A DNA stretch of 64,000 bases, from positions 19,443 through 83,442 of the forward strand of contig JAFUKL010000035.1 in assembly GCA_017473615.1 (NCBI GenBank). The letters are read 5' to 3'. The position numbers and the translations under genes are program-made. Positions 37,782-46,856 of the stretch are shown one piece after another (the first letter of the stretch is position 1; every line of letters starts with the position of its first letter). The DNA comes from Muribaculaceae bacterium. GTDB lineage: Bacteria; Bacteroidota; Bacteroidia; Bacteroidales; Muribaculaceae. Below the pieces are notes generated by a model. That model did no database searches. It was not told the DNA's origin and saw nothing but the letters and a program-made list of their open reading frames with translations.

Positions 37782-37813
37782 TTTGGCAATATCGCATTAA
37801 AGTACTAACTTTG
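37782..37813 (+). promoter_or_regulatory. Promoter of tyrS
   Basis: A perfect consensus: TTTG at 37782-37785, a 20-base spacer and TAACTTTG at 37806-37813. The start codon is 40 bases further on. Confidence 0.75.
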
Positions 37814-37852
37814 CATATCTTAAAATAAGTTTATAATAAAACACTGAGATAA

Positions 37853-39145
37853 ATGAATTTCGTAGAAGAATTAAAGTGGCGCGGCATGGTGCATGACATG
37901 ATGCCAGGCACAGAAGAACAACTTGCAAAAGAAATGACTTCGGCATACGTAGGTATCGACCCTACAGCCGACTCACTACATATCGGACACCTCGTAAGCG
38001 TAATGATGCTCAAGCACTTCCAGAATGCAGGACATCGTCCTATCGCTCTTGTAGGCGGAGCCACAGGTATGATTGGTGACCCATCAATGAAGTCACAGGA
38101 GCGCGTGCTTATCGACGAAGTTACTCTTCGTCACAATCAAGAATGCATTAAAAAACAACTCGCAAAATTCCTTGATTTCGACAGCGATGCACCAAACCAT
38201 GCAGAATTAGTCAACAATTACGATTGGATGAAAGACTATTCTTTCTTAAATTTCATACGCGACATAGGCAAGCACATCACTGTAAACTACATGATGGCAA
38301 AGGATTCCGTAAAAAAGCGTCTTGGAGGCGAAGCCCAGCACGGCATGTCTTTCACCGAATTTTCTTATCAATTGCTGCAAGGATATGATTTCCTATATCT
38401 ATACCGCAACAAAAACTGTCGTTTGCAAATGGGTGGTAGTGACCAATGGGGAAACATCACAACAGGTACAGAACTTATACGCCGTACCGAAGGCGGTGAC
38501 GCTTTTGCCTTGACATGTCCGCTTATAACAAAAGCCGATGGGAAAAAATTCGGAAAGACCGAAACCGGAAACGTTTGGCTTGACCCGAAACGTACCTCTC
38601 CATATAAATTCTACCAATTCTGGCTTAACGTAAGCGATGAGGACGCAGAAAAATACATAAAGATTTTCACAATGCTTACCCAAGAAGAGATTGCTGCGCT
38701 TGTAGCCGAGCAGGCAGAAAATCCGGGTCTGCGCCCTATTCAGAAACGCCTTGCCAAAGAAATTACAATAATGGTACATTCAGAGGCTGATTATGAAGCA
38801 GCTGTTGAAGCATCACAAATTCTTTTCTCCAATAAGGCACAAGAAATACTGCATAAAATAGATGAAGATACTTTGCTAAGTGTTTTTGAAGGCGTCCCAC
38901 AATTCGAAGTCGATAAATCGGTAATTGAAACCGGTGTATCCTTGGTAAATCTGCTTACCGACAATGCTGCGGTTTTCGCTTCAAAAGGAGAGATGCGCAA
39001 ACTTACACAAGGAGGCGGAGTAGCCATCAATAAAGAAAAGGTAGCCGATCCAAATATGGTTATCGACTCTTCTTATCTGCTGAACGGAAAATACATTCTC
39101 GCACAGAGAGGAAAGAAGAATTATTACCTGATTATTGTAAAATAA
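37853..39145 (+). CDS. tyrS: Tyrosyl-tRNA synthetase
   Basis: A 430-residue class I synthetase of the TyrRS bacterial type. The HIGH motif is LHIGHLVSV, the tyrosine-pocket segment is MGGSDQWGN, and the KMSKS-type loop is [10 protein letters not shown]. An S4-type RNA-binding domain closes the protein ([15 protein letters not shown]). It has its own consensus promoter. Confidence 0.97.
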   Translation: MNFVEELKWRGMVHDMMPGTEEQLAKEMTSAYVGIDPTADSLHIGHLVSVMMLKHFQNAGHRPIALVGGATGMIGDPSMKSQERVLIDEVTLRHNQECIKKQLAKFLDFDSDAPNHAELVNNYDWMKDYSFLNFIRDIGKHITVNYMMAKDSVKKRLGGEAQHGMSFTEFSYQLLQGYDFLYLYRNKNCRLQMGGSDQWGNITTGTELIRRTEGGDAFALTCPLITKADGKKFGKTETGNVWLDPKRTSPYKFYQFWLNVSDEDAEKYIKIFTMLTQEEIAALVAEQAENPGLRPIQKRLAKEITIMVHSEADYEAAVEASQILFSNKAQEILHKIDEDTLLSVFEGVPQFEVDKSVIETGVSLVNLLTDNAAVFASKGEMRKLTQGGGVAINKEKVADPNMVIDSSYLLNGKYILAQRGKKNYYLIIVK

Positions 39146-39199
39146 CATAAGGTAAAAAGATCGAGTAAAGCGGTTGTCATTAAAATTATTCTCATAAAA

Positions 39200-39231
39200 T
39201 TTGGTGAAACCGATAATTCGTATTAACTTTG
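39200..39231 (+). promoter_or_regulatory. Promoter of tRNA-Gln
   Basis: Perfect consensus: TTTG (39200-39203), a 20-base spacer, TAACTTTG (39224-39231). The mature tRNA starts at 39269. Confidence 0.75.
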
Positions 39232-39268
39232 CAACGCATTTGGGACGATGAGTCTCACTTGATAGGAT

Positions 39269-39342
39269 TGTCTTATGGTGTAATGGTAGCACTGCAGTTT
39301 TTGGTTCTGCCTGTCAAGGTTCGAATCCTTGTAAGACAACCA
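39269..39342 (+). tRNA. tRNA-Gln (anticodon TTG)
   Basis: The acceptor stem TGTCTTA (39269-39275) pairs with TAAGACA (39332-39338), followed by a discriminator A and an encoded CCA. The T arm has GGTTCGAATCC. The D arm has GGTGTAATGGTAGCAC. The anticodon loop TTTTGGT carries TTG. The base pair closing the anticodon loop is a T-T mismatch. A single tRNA gene with its own promoter and terminator. Confidence 0.95.
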
Positions 39343-39347
39343 CATCG

Positions 39348-39376
39348 ACCTCCGGAATTATTTCCGGAGGTTTTTC
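39348..39376 (+). terminator. Rho-independent terminator after tRNA-Gln
   Basis: ACCTCCGGAA (39348-39357) pairs with TTCCGGAGGT (39362-39371) around a 4-base loop, followed by a T run. Confidence 0.92.
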
Positions 39377-39400
39377 TTTTTTCACACGCCTTACTCTTCT

Positions 39401-39432
39401 CTTGGTTTATTGAACACGAATTGCTAAATTTG
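39401..39432 (+). promoter_or_regulatory. Promoter of ruvB, start codon very close
   Basis: CTTG at 39401-39404, a 20-base spacer and TAAATTTG at 39425-39432. The ruvB ATG is at 39441, only eight bases after the -7 box, so the mRNA would be almost or fully leaderless. Confidence 0.6.
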
Positions 39433-39440
39433 CATTATCT

Positions 39441-40460
39441 ATGGAAGAAGATTTTGACATAAGGAACGGGCGATATGATGCCGACAGAGATTTTGAGCGG
39501 GCATTACGCCCCGAACGGTTTGGCGATTTCAGCGGTCAAGATAAGATAATAGAAAACTTGAGCGTATTCGTTCAAGCAGCAAAAAACCGCAAAGAAGCTC
39601 TCGACCACGTACTGCTATACGGTCCTCCGGGATTGGGAAAGACCACATTATCAGGTATTGTTGCCAACGAACTCGGTGTAGGATTCAAGATCACTTCAGG
39701 ACCGGTACTTGACAAACCCGGTGATCTGGCAGGTATTCTCACTTCCTTAGAAGAGAACGATGTATTATTTATAGACGAAATCCACCGCCTAAGCCCTATT
39801 GTGGAGGAATATCTTTACTCCGCAATGGAAGACTATCGCATAGACATAATGATAGACAAAGGTCCCGGCGCACGTTCGGTACAACTTACACTATCCCCAT
39901 TTACCCTTATTGGAGCCACCACTCGCAGCGGCTTGCTCACATCACCGCTTCGTGCGCGTTTCGGCATCAATTGCCATTTGGAATATTATGACCACCAAGT
40001 GCTTGAACGTATAGTAAAGCGTTCGGCAAGGCTTCTCAATGTGCCCATAACCGATGAAGCAGCACATGAAATAGCTTTGCGCAGCCGAGGCACTCCGCGT
40101 ATCGCCAATGCCCTTCTGCGCCGAGTGAGAGATTTCGCACAAGTCAAAGGTGACGGTAAAATAGACACGGCAATAGCTCGGTATGCACTGAAAGCATTGA
40201 ATATCGATAAATACGGACTTGACGAAATAGACAACAAACTGCTTACTACGATAATCGACAAATTCAAAGGTGGTCCCGTAGGGCTTACCACAATAGCCAC
40301 GGCATTAGGTGAAGATGCCGGCACCGTAGAAGAAGTGTATGAGCCATATCTCATAAAAGAGGGGTTCATAAAACGCACTCCGAGAGGGCGAGAAGTGACC
40401 GATTTGGCTTATAAACATTTAGGACGCGAACGGTATTCCGACCAAGGTTCGCTCTTTTGA
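39441..40460 (+). CDS. ruvB: Holliday junction branch-migration ATPase RuvB
   Basis: A 339-residue AAA+ helicase that drives branch migration with RuvA. Walker A is [13 protein letters not shown], Walker B is [11 protein letters not shown], and sensor 1 is [20 protein letters not shown]. The C-terminal winged helix follows ([20 protein letters not shown]). ruvA and ruvC are not in this window. A flippase gene follows it after 32 bases. Confidence 0.97.
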   Translation: MEEDFDIRNGRYDADRDFERALRPERFGDFSGQDKIIENLSVFVQAAKNRKEALDHVLLYGPPGLGKTTLSGIVANELGVGFKITSGPVLDKPGDLAGILTSLEENDVLFIDEIHRLSPIVEEYLYSAMEDYRIDIMIDKGPGARSVQLTLSPFTLIGATTRSGLLTSPLRARFGINCHLEYYDHQVLERIVKRSARLLNVPITDEAAHEIALRSRGTPRIANALLRRVRDFAQVKGDGKIDTAIARYALKALNIDKYGLDEIDNKLLTTIIDKFKGGPVGLTTIATALGEDAGTVEEVYEPYLIKEGFIKRTPRGREVTDLAYKHLGRERYSDQGSLF

Positions 40461-40492
40461 CACATACGGATAACCGTGAAACATATAAAACT

Positions 40493-41974
40493 ATGGCGGG
40501 ATTGAAATCATTAGCAAAAGATACCGTAATATACGGATTAAGCAGCATTGTGGGCAGATTCCTCAATTACCTGCTCGTTCCGCTATATACAGCTAAAATG
40601 AGTGCAGAGTCCGGCGGTTACGGCATTGTAACCAACGTTTATTCCTATACAGCTCTCCTGCTTGTGATTCTGGTATACGGCATGGAAACCACCTTTTTCC
40701 GATACAGCAATAAAGAAGGTGAAAATCCCGATAAAGCATATTCCACCATTCTCACCTCAGTAGGCTTCACTTCACTTATTTTTATCACACTTGTTCTTGC
40801 TTTCATTTCTCCCCTATCCTCCGCTTTAGGATATGCCGAACACCCGGAATACATTGGAGTGATGGCTGTCGTAGTAGCTATGGATGCGTTTCAATCCATA
40901 CCTTTCGCCTATTTAAGACAACAGAAACGAGCCGTCAAGTTCGCTCTTCTGAAATTACTCTTTATTGTACTCAACATAGGACTTAATCTGTTGTTTTTCA
41001 TCGTACTGCCCGAATTATATCGCAACCACCCCGACTTTATAAGTCGGTTTTATGACCCAACCATCGGTGTCGGCTATGTCTTTTACCTGAATTTAGTGTG
41101 TACGAGTATTATAATGCTCTGCCTGATACCCGAGTTCCGAGGGTTTAAGTGGTATTTTGACAGCAAATTACTTCGACGCATGCTTTCCTACAGTATGCCT
41201 ATACTGCTATTGGGAATTGCCGGAATCCTCAACCAAACAGCCGACAAAATTCTGTTCCCATTTATATATCACGGTATCGATGCCAAGGCTCAATTGGGGA
41301 TATATGGAGCTGCAAGCAAAATTGCAATGATTATGGCAATGATACTGCAAGCATTCCGATATGCTTATGAGCCGTTTGTATTCGGCAAAAGTCGTGACAA
41401 GGACAGTAAAGAATCCTATGCCACAGCCATGAGATATTTTATAATATTCACATTGCTGGCTTTTCTCATCGTAACGGGATACCTTGATATTATTAAATAC
41501 ATTATCGCTCCCGATTATTGGGAAGGATTAAAAGTGGTTCCTATAGTTATGGCTGCCGAAATTATGATGGGTGTCTATTTCAACCTTTCCTTTTGGTATA
41601 AACTCACCGACCAAACCATGTGGGGAGCAGTATTTTCCGGCATAGGATGCGCAGTGCTTATAGCCGTGAATGTGATATTTGTTCCTATCTACGGATACAT
41701 GGCATGTGCATGGGGAGGCGTGGCAGGCTACGGCTCTGCAATGTTGCTGTCCTATGTTATAGGTCAAAAGAAATTCCCCATAGCCTACCCCATAAGAGCC
41801 ATTGCCGGCTATACCGTAATAACGGCTGTCATATTCATTGCTATGGAACTCGCCAAATCAACCGGAACTTGGACACAACTGATGATAAACACAGTTTTAA
41901 TATTTATTTTTATTGCCATCATCATTAAATGTGAGAAATTCCCTTTCAGAAAACTATTACAACGTCTACATTAA
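40493..41974 (+). CDS. Polysaccharide flippase-like membrane protein (MOP superfamily)
   Basis: A 493-residue polytopic protein read from the ATG at 40493; a longer frame starts at a TTG overlapping ruvB. It opens with AKDTVIYGLSSIVGRFLNYL, the pattern of Wzx-type transporters, and has about 12-14 hydrophobic segments. Such proteins flip lipid-linked oligosaccharides across the inner membrane. It may serve capsule or lipopolysaccharide synthesis; its substrate cannot be told from sequence. Confidence 0.88.
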   Translation: MAGLKSLAKDTVIYGLSSIVGRFLNYLLVPLYTAKMSAESGGYGIVTNVYSYTALLLVILVYGMETTFFRYSNKEGENPDKAYSTILTSVGFTSLIFITLVLAFISPLSSALGYAEHPEYIGVMAVVVAMDAFQSIPFAYLRQQKRAVKFALLKLLFIVLNIGLNLLFFIVLPELYRNHPDFISRFYDPTIGVGYVFYLNLVCTSIIMLCLIPEFRGFKWYFDSKLLRRMLSYSMPILLLGIAGILNQTADKILFPFIYHGIDAKAQLGIYGAASKIAMIMAMILQAFRYAYEPFVFGKSRDKDSKESYATAMRYFIIFTLLAFLIVTGYLDIIKYIIAPDYWEGLKVVPIVMAAEIMMGVYFNLSFWYKLTDQTMWGAVFSGIGCAVLIAVNVIFVPIYGYMACAWGGVAGYGSAMLLSYVIGQKKFPIAYPIRAIAGYTVITAVIFIAMELAKSTGTWTQLMINTVLIFIFIAIIIKCEKFPFRKLLQRLH

Positions 41975-42050
41975 ACAAAGTTTCCCGAAAATATTTTTAA
42001 ACACCTGATTTCAAACTATTTATTTTTATTAGAAAGCAAAAAAGTTTTCC

Positions 42051-42072
42051 AAAACAAAAATTTTATTGTTTT
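42051..42072. promoter_or_regulatory. AT-rich inverted repeat upstream of nrdD
   Basis: AAAACAA (42051-42057) and TTGTTTT (42066-42072) form a 7-base inverted repeat around 8 bases, 14 bases upstream of the -33 element. Possibly a regulator site for anaerobic or nucleotide control; low complexity makes chance likely. Confidence 0.25.
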
Positions 42073-42085
42073 TCTTACTGTTACT

Positions 42086-42117
42086 ATTGCACAAATTGGT
42101 ATTTGTTTATATTTTTG
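42086..42117 (+). promoter_or_regulatory. Promoter of nrdD-nrdG
   Basis: ATTG (42086-42089), a 20-base spacer and TATTTTTG (42110-42117). The predicted leader is about 70 bases. Confidence 0.6.
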
Positions 42118-42192
42118 TGACCGTCTATGAAGTTGTTTTGAATGTTTCTTAAACAATTCATAAAAACAAGCAACAAAAAACATTTCACTTAT

Positions 42193-44397
42193 ATGATACA
42201 GGTAGTAGTAAAGCGTGACGGACGCATTGTAGGTTACAACGAAGAAAAAATCAAAGCTGCGATACGAAAAGCGATGATAACCACCGACCTTGGAGAAGAT
42301 GAGGCTTTGATTCAGAAGATAACCGACCGCATAGGAATGACCGGCAATGATCGTATGACCGTTGAAGAGATTCAGGATCGTGTGGAAATGGAACTCATGA
42401 AATCACCACGCAAGGAGGTTGCAAAACGCTATATCGCCTATCGCGACCAACGAAACATAGCACGCCAGGCAAAAACTCGTGATATGTTCCTTGAAATCAT
42501 CAACGCAAAAAACAACGACATTACACGAGAAAATGCCAACATGAACACAGATTCGCCGGCAGGAATGATGATGAAATTTGCCAGCGAAACCACAAAGCCG
42601 TTCGTGGACGACTATCTCTTGAGCGATGATGTACGTACAGCCGTCAAAAACAACTACATTCACATTCATGATAAGGACTACTACCCTACAAAGAGTTTGA
42701 CATGCGTACAGCATCCTCTCAATAAAATACTAAAGCATGGTTTCGTGGCAGGTCACGGAGAGTCACGTCCGGCTAAAAGAATAGAGACAGCAAGCGTTAT
42801 TGCCTGCATTTCCATGGAAACTGCCCAGAATGAAATGCACGGAGGACAATCGATTCCTGCATTCGATTTCTATTTGGCTCCATTTGTCCGTTCATCTTTC
42901 ATCGAGGAAGTCAAGAACTTGGAAAAGCTCACAGGTGATGACATGTCACACCTTTACAATAAGGAAATCGAGGATTTCATCTCTCGCGACTTAGACGGCT
43001 TGACCGGAGAAGAGCGTATGCTTCAACACGCCATCAACCGCACCGTAGGACGCGTTCATCAAGCTATGGAAGCATTCATACATAATATGAACACCATCCA
43101 TTCCCGCGGTGGAAATCAAGTGGTATTCAGTTCGGTAAACTACGGTACCGACACTTCCGCAGAAGGGCGTTGCGTCATACGTGAAATGCTCAACAGCACA
43201 TACGAAGGCGTAGGTAACGGAGCTACCGCAATATTCCCCATTCAAATATGGAAAAAGAAAACCGGAGTAAATTATCTCCCTGAAGACCGCAACTACGACC
43301 TGTATTTACTTGCATGCAAAGTAACGGCACGCCGATTTTTCCCTAATTTCGTCAACCTTGACGCCACATATAATTTCCATGAAAAATGGAACCCGGAAGA
43401 CCCCGAACGGTACTTATATGAAGTGGCAACTATGGGCTGCCGTACACGCGTATTTGAGAATCGGTATGGAGAAAAAACGTCGATAGGACGTGGCAACTTG
43501 TCGTTTACAACGATTAACATCGTTCGCCTTGCCATAGAAGTGATGAACATACAGGATAAAGAAGAACGTATCGAACGATTCTTCCAACGACTTGATGAAA
43601 TCATGGATTTAACAGCACGACAGCTATGCGATCGCTATGAGTTCCAGAAAACGGCACTCGCCAAGCAGTTCCCTCTTGTCATGAGCAGATTGTGGAACGG
43701 AAGCGAGAACATCGAGCGAGGTGGAACCATTGAGCCGGTTATCAATCAAGGCACACTTGGTATAGGCTTTATAGGTCTTGCTGAATGTCTTATCGCTCTT
43801 GTGGGCAAACATCATGGAGAAAGCGAAGATGCTCAAGCATTAGGATTGAAAATTGTAAGCCACATGCGCAGTCGAGCCAACGAGTTCAGCGAACGCTACG
43901 AGCATAATTTCAGTATCCTTGCCACTCCGGCAGAAGGACTGTCGGGGCGTTTCACCAAGCGCGACCGCAAATCGTTCGGAGAGATACCGGGTGTAACCGA
44001 TAAGGATTATTACACCAATTCAAACCATATTCCCGTTTATTATCATTGCAGTCCTCGCCATAAAGCTAAAATAGAAGGTCCTTACCATGAACTAACCCGA
44101 GGAGGTCACATTTTCTACGTGGAGATAGACGGAGATGCCACACACAACGAAGAGGCAATACGCGACATCGTAGATTTAATGGATAAGAACAATATAGGTT
44201 ACGGCTCGGTGAATCACAACCGCAACCACTGCCCTAATTGCGGATATGAGGATGCACAAAAAGACGTAAAACATTGCCCCAAATGCGGGGCCCAATTCGA
44301 GACCATACAACGCATCACCGGCTATCTTGTAGGAACTACCGACCGATGGAATTCCGGTAAATTGGCTGAATTGAAAGACCGTGTAGTACATAAATAG
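42193..44397 (+). CDS. nrdD: Anaerobic ribonucleoside-triphosphate reductase NrdD
   Basis: A 734-residue glycyl-radical class III reductase that makes dNTPs without oxygen. The ATG at 42193 was chosen since the protein then begins at the ATP-cone (VVVKRDGRIVGYNEEKI); an upstream in-frame ATG at 42142 adds a poor 17-residue extension. Near the C-terminus two CxxC pairs (CPNCGYED, CPKCGAQ) form the zinc site, and RITGYL carries the radical glycine (~residue 710). It needs NrdG, encoded 18 bases downstream, for activation. Fits a strict anaerobe. Confidence 0.96.
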   Translation: MIQVVVKRDGRIVGYNEEKIKAAIRKAMITTDLGEDEALIQKITDRIGMTGNDRMTVEEIQDRVEMELMKSPRKEVAKRYIAYRDQRNIARQAKTRDMFLEIINAKNNDITRENANMNTDSPAGMMMKFASETTKPFVDDYLLSDDVRTAVKNNYIHIHDKDYYPTKSLTCVQHPLNKILKHGFVAGHGESRPAKRIETASVIACISMETAQNEMHGGQSIPAFDFYLAPFVRSSFIEEVKNLEKLTGDDMSHLYNKEIEDFISRDLDGLTGEERMLQHAINRTVGRVHQAMEAFIHNMNTIHSRGGNQVVFSSVNYGTDTSAEGRCVIREMLNSTYEGVGNGATAIFPIQIWKKKTGVNYLPEDRNYDLYLLACKVTARRFFPNFVNLDATYNFHEKWNPEDPERYLYEVATMGCRTRVFENRYGEKTSIGRGNLSFTTINIVRLAIEVMNIQDKEERIERFFQRLDEIMDLTARQLCDRYEFQKTALAKQFPLVMSRLWNGSENIERGGTIEPVINQGTLGIGFIGLAECLIALVGKHHGESEDAQALGLKIVSHMRSRANEFSERYEHNFSILATPAEGLSGRFTKRDRKSFGEIPGVTDKDYYTNSNHIPVYYHCSPRHKAKIEGPYHELTRGGHIFYVEIDGDATHNEEAIRDIVDLMDKNNIGYGSVNHNRNHCPNCGYEDAQKDVKHCPKCGAQFETIQRITGYLVGTTDRWNSGKLAELKDRVVHK

Positions 44398-44415
44398 CAC
44401 ACTCGTCCGAATGAT

Positions 44416-44904
44416 ATGAATACCATACAAGTGCTTGACATAATGCCCGGAACCACAGTTGACGGTCCCGGGCTTCGCACATCGATATATGTGGCAGGAT
44501 GTCGCCACATGTGTAAGGGTTGCCATAATCCTCAATCATGGGACTTCAACTCAGGTATCCCGATGACCGTCGATGAGATTATGGAACGTATCACTGAAGA
44601 AGATTTCAACGTAACACTTACAGGTGGAGATCCCTTATGGCAAGCAAGTAAAATATTGCCATTAGCGAAATCCATTAAAGAAAAGGGATATACACTATGG
44701 TGCTACACAGGTTTTACATGGGAAGAAATACTTAAGTCTACTGAATTGTCTAAAATATTGCCTTGGATAGATGTGATTGTCGATGGACGCTTTATTGAAG
44801 AACTAAGGGATACAAGACTTCGTTTCCGAGGTAGTTCCAACCAACGCATCATCGATGTACAAGCCTCTCTTACAAAGAAAGAACTCGTTATACACATCCA
44901 TTAA
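44416..44904 (+). CDS. nrdG: Anaerobic ribonucleotide reductase activase NrdG
   Basis: A 162-residue radical SAM enzyme. The iron-sulfur motif is CRHMCKGCHN (CX3CX2C), and TGGDPLWQ is the SAM-binding segment. PGTTVDGPGLRTSIYVAGC is the family opening. It generates the glycyl radical on NrdD. Ends six bases before a convergent gene. Confidence 0.96.
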   Translation: MNTIQVLDIMPGTTVDGPGLRTSIYVAGCRHMCKGCHNPQSWDFNSGIPMTVDEIMERITEEDFNVTLTGGDPLWQASKILPLAKSIKEKGYTLWCYTGFTWEEILKSTELSKILPWIDVIVDGRFIEELRDTRLRFRGSSNQRIIDVQASLTKKELVIHIH

Positions 44905-44909
44905 TTCAA

Positions 44910-45749
44910 TCACACTTTTTCAGAAAGTATTTCTCCATTAGAACCATTTAAACAAAGCACCATATCGGAAAAGGAACTATAATAAGAGCCATAAAAATAT
45001 TTGGTTTCAGTCAATGCAAATAATTCGGCTGCCGCTGCTACCATTCCATGCTTAGATTCTCTATCAGCCTCTGTTGCAGCCGCGATAATTCTATGTTTCC
45101 CATATTTATCCTTTAAATGCTCTTTTACCTCCTCTGAATCCGTTGCCACAAAAAACCGAGCATCTGAATATTTTCCCAGAATAGCGTCCATCTTTTCCTC
45201 AAACAAACGTAATGGACTGGCATTAATGGATTGTATATTATCACTTCGCCTTACGTGCAACCCGAATGTATTATCATTAAATTGACACACATAACCGGCA
45301 ACTAAATCACTAACCCCACTCACAGGAGTAAACAGTTTTTTATACGTATCAGGCGATACTGACCTATATTCATAACACGTACACACCAAAACCGAATCGC
45401 TCAAAACAGATGCAGCATCATCCTTCAAGCCATTATCATCCAAGAAGTCCTCTGTATTAATTTGATACAGCACTCTATCAAAACAGAACCTATGAAAAAG
45501 AGATGGAATATATAAATTTTTCAACCGCGGCAGTCCATATTTCAACGAATAATACCATGAAACATTCTTTACTTCTATATGGCTTGGCAGTGGTTCAAAC
45601 AGTTCACCCCATCTACAATTCAATTCTCTGTTACATATCCATATAATTTTCAAATCGTACCCATTCTGTTCACAATACTCATAAGATGCCGCTATAGCAC
45701 GCAGTCTGTTGGCTAATCCTCCTATTGGAACTAAAGTGAGCCGCTTCAT
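44910..45749 (-). CDS. Fucosyltransferase-like glycosyltransferase
   Basis: A 279-residue protein with GGLANRLRAIAAS near the start and GLHVRRSDN in the second half. The latter is the HxRRxD-type motif of the O-fucosyl/NodZ-type GDP-fucose transferase superfamily; the former resembles the opening motif of GT11 enzymes. There is no signal peptide. It follows manC by three bases; manC makes GDP-mannose, the precursor of GDP-fucose, so a GDP-sugar donor is likely (inference). Acceptor unknown. Confidence 0.75.
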   Translation of the reverse strand: MKRLTLVPIGGLANRLRAIAASYEYCEQNGYDLKIIWICNRELNCRWGELFEPLPSHIEVKNVSWYYSLKYGLPRLKNLYIPSLFHRFCFDRVLYQINTEDFLDDNGLKDDAASVLSDSVLVCTCYEYRSVSPDTYKKLFTPVSGVSDLVAGYVCQFNDNTFGLHVRRSDNIQSINASPLRLFEEKMDAILGKYSDARFFVATDSEEVKEHLKDKYGKHRIIAAATEADRESKHGMVAAAAELFALTETKYFYGSYYSSFSDMVLCLNGSNGEILSEKV

Positions 45750-45752
45750 ATC

Positions 45753-46835
45753 TTATAAATACTTGTCACCAAACGCCGCCTTAACTTCGTTTACGTAATT
45801 CTTTATTTTCTGCTCATCACTTTTTGGCACGATAAGAATCACATCATCGGCTGTAGCTATTATATAATCCTTGAGCTGCGACGCCACTATAAGTTTATCA
45901 CCCTTTGCTGCCACCATGCAGTCTTTGCAATCAAACAGCATCGCATTGCAGTTTTCGGTCACATTGCCTTCTTGATTCTTGGGCGAATTGTCGTATAAAG
46001 CACCCCAAGTACCTAAATCATCCCAACCGAAATCGACACATTCCACATACACGTTCTTAGCTTTTTCCATAACGGCAAAGTCTATTGATATACCCGGACA
46101 TGCTGCAAAATTCTGCTTAATAAACTCTTCTTCTTTATCCGTTCCGTACACTCCTTCACCTTTCTCAAACTGCATGGAAATCTCCGGAGCACACTCTTGT
46201 ACGGCTCTTAATATGCTGTCGACACTCCATAGGAACATACCCGAGTTCCAGAAAAATTCTCCGGTTGAAAGAAAAACTTTTGCAAGTTCCAAATCAGGCT
46301 TTTCCGTAAAAGTTTTCACTTTCGAGATACTGCCGTCAACATTTTCCCCTATTTGTATATAGCCGTATCCGGTCTCCGGACGACTTGGCTTAATACCTAA
46401 AGTAAGAAGGGCATCATGTCCGGCTATAAAATCAAAACCGGTATTGATGCAACGCTTGAATTCTTCATCCTTCAACACAAGGTGATCACTCGGAGCCACC
46501 ATAATAAGTGCATCAGGATTTAAAGCCTTTATATGATAGGCAGCCCAAGCTATACACGGTGCGGTATTCCTGCGAGCCGGCTCAAGCAATATCTGCGATG
46601 AAGCAAGTTCAGGTAACTGTTCCTTCACAAGCGGTGCATATTGCTCATTCGTCAGAATTATAACGTTCTCCTGAGGAACGATTCCCTTGGTACGGTCAAA
46701 ACTCATTTGCAGCAATGTACGTCCTGTTCCGAAAAAGTCGATAAACTGTTTCGGAGCATTGGCACGACTGTATGGCCAAAATCGGCTGCCCACACCGCCG
46801 CACATTATCACACAATAACGATTACTGATATTCAT
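45753..46835 (-). CDS. manC: Mannose-1-phosphate guanylyltransferase
   Basis: A 360-residue nucleotidyltransferase that makes GDP-mannose. The motif MCGGVGSRFWPYSRANAPKQ and FTEKPDLELAKVF are typical; NSGMFLWSVDSIL follows. It lacks the C-terminal isomerase domain of bifunctional enzymes, and a separate manA lies at 51887-52858. It sits between metG and a glycosyltransferase gene in a probable operon. Confidence 0.94.
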   Translation of the reverse strand: MNISNRYCVIMCGGVGSRFWPYSRANAPKQFIDFFGTGRTLLQMSFDRTKGIVPQENVIILTNEQYAPLVKEQLPELASSQILLEPARRNTAPCIAWAAYHIKALNPDALIMVAPSDHLVLKDEEFKRCINTGFDFIAGHDALLTLGIKPSRPETGYGYIQIGENVDGSISKVKTFTEKPDLELAKVFLSTGEFFWNSGMFLWSVDSILRAVQECAPEISMQFEKGEGVYGTDKEEEFIKQNFAACPGISIDFAVMEKAKNVYVECVDFGWDDLGTWGALYDNSPKNQEGNVTENCNAMLFDCKDCMVAAKGDKLIVASQLKDYIIATADDVILIVPKSDEQKIKNYVNEVKAAFGDKYL

Positions 46836-46856
46836 AGTTATATCTTTAAGTGTTAA

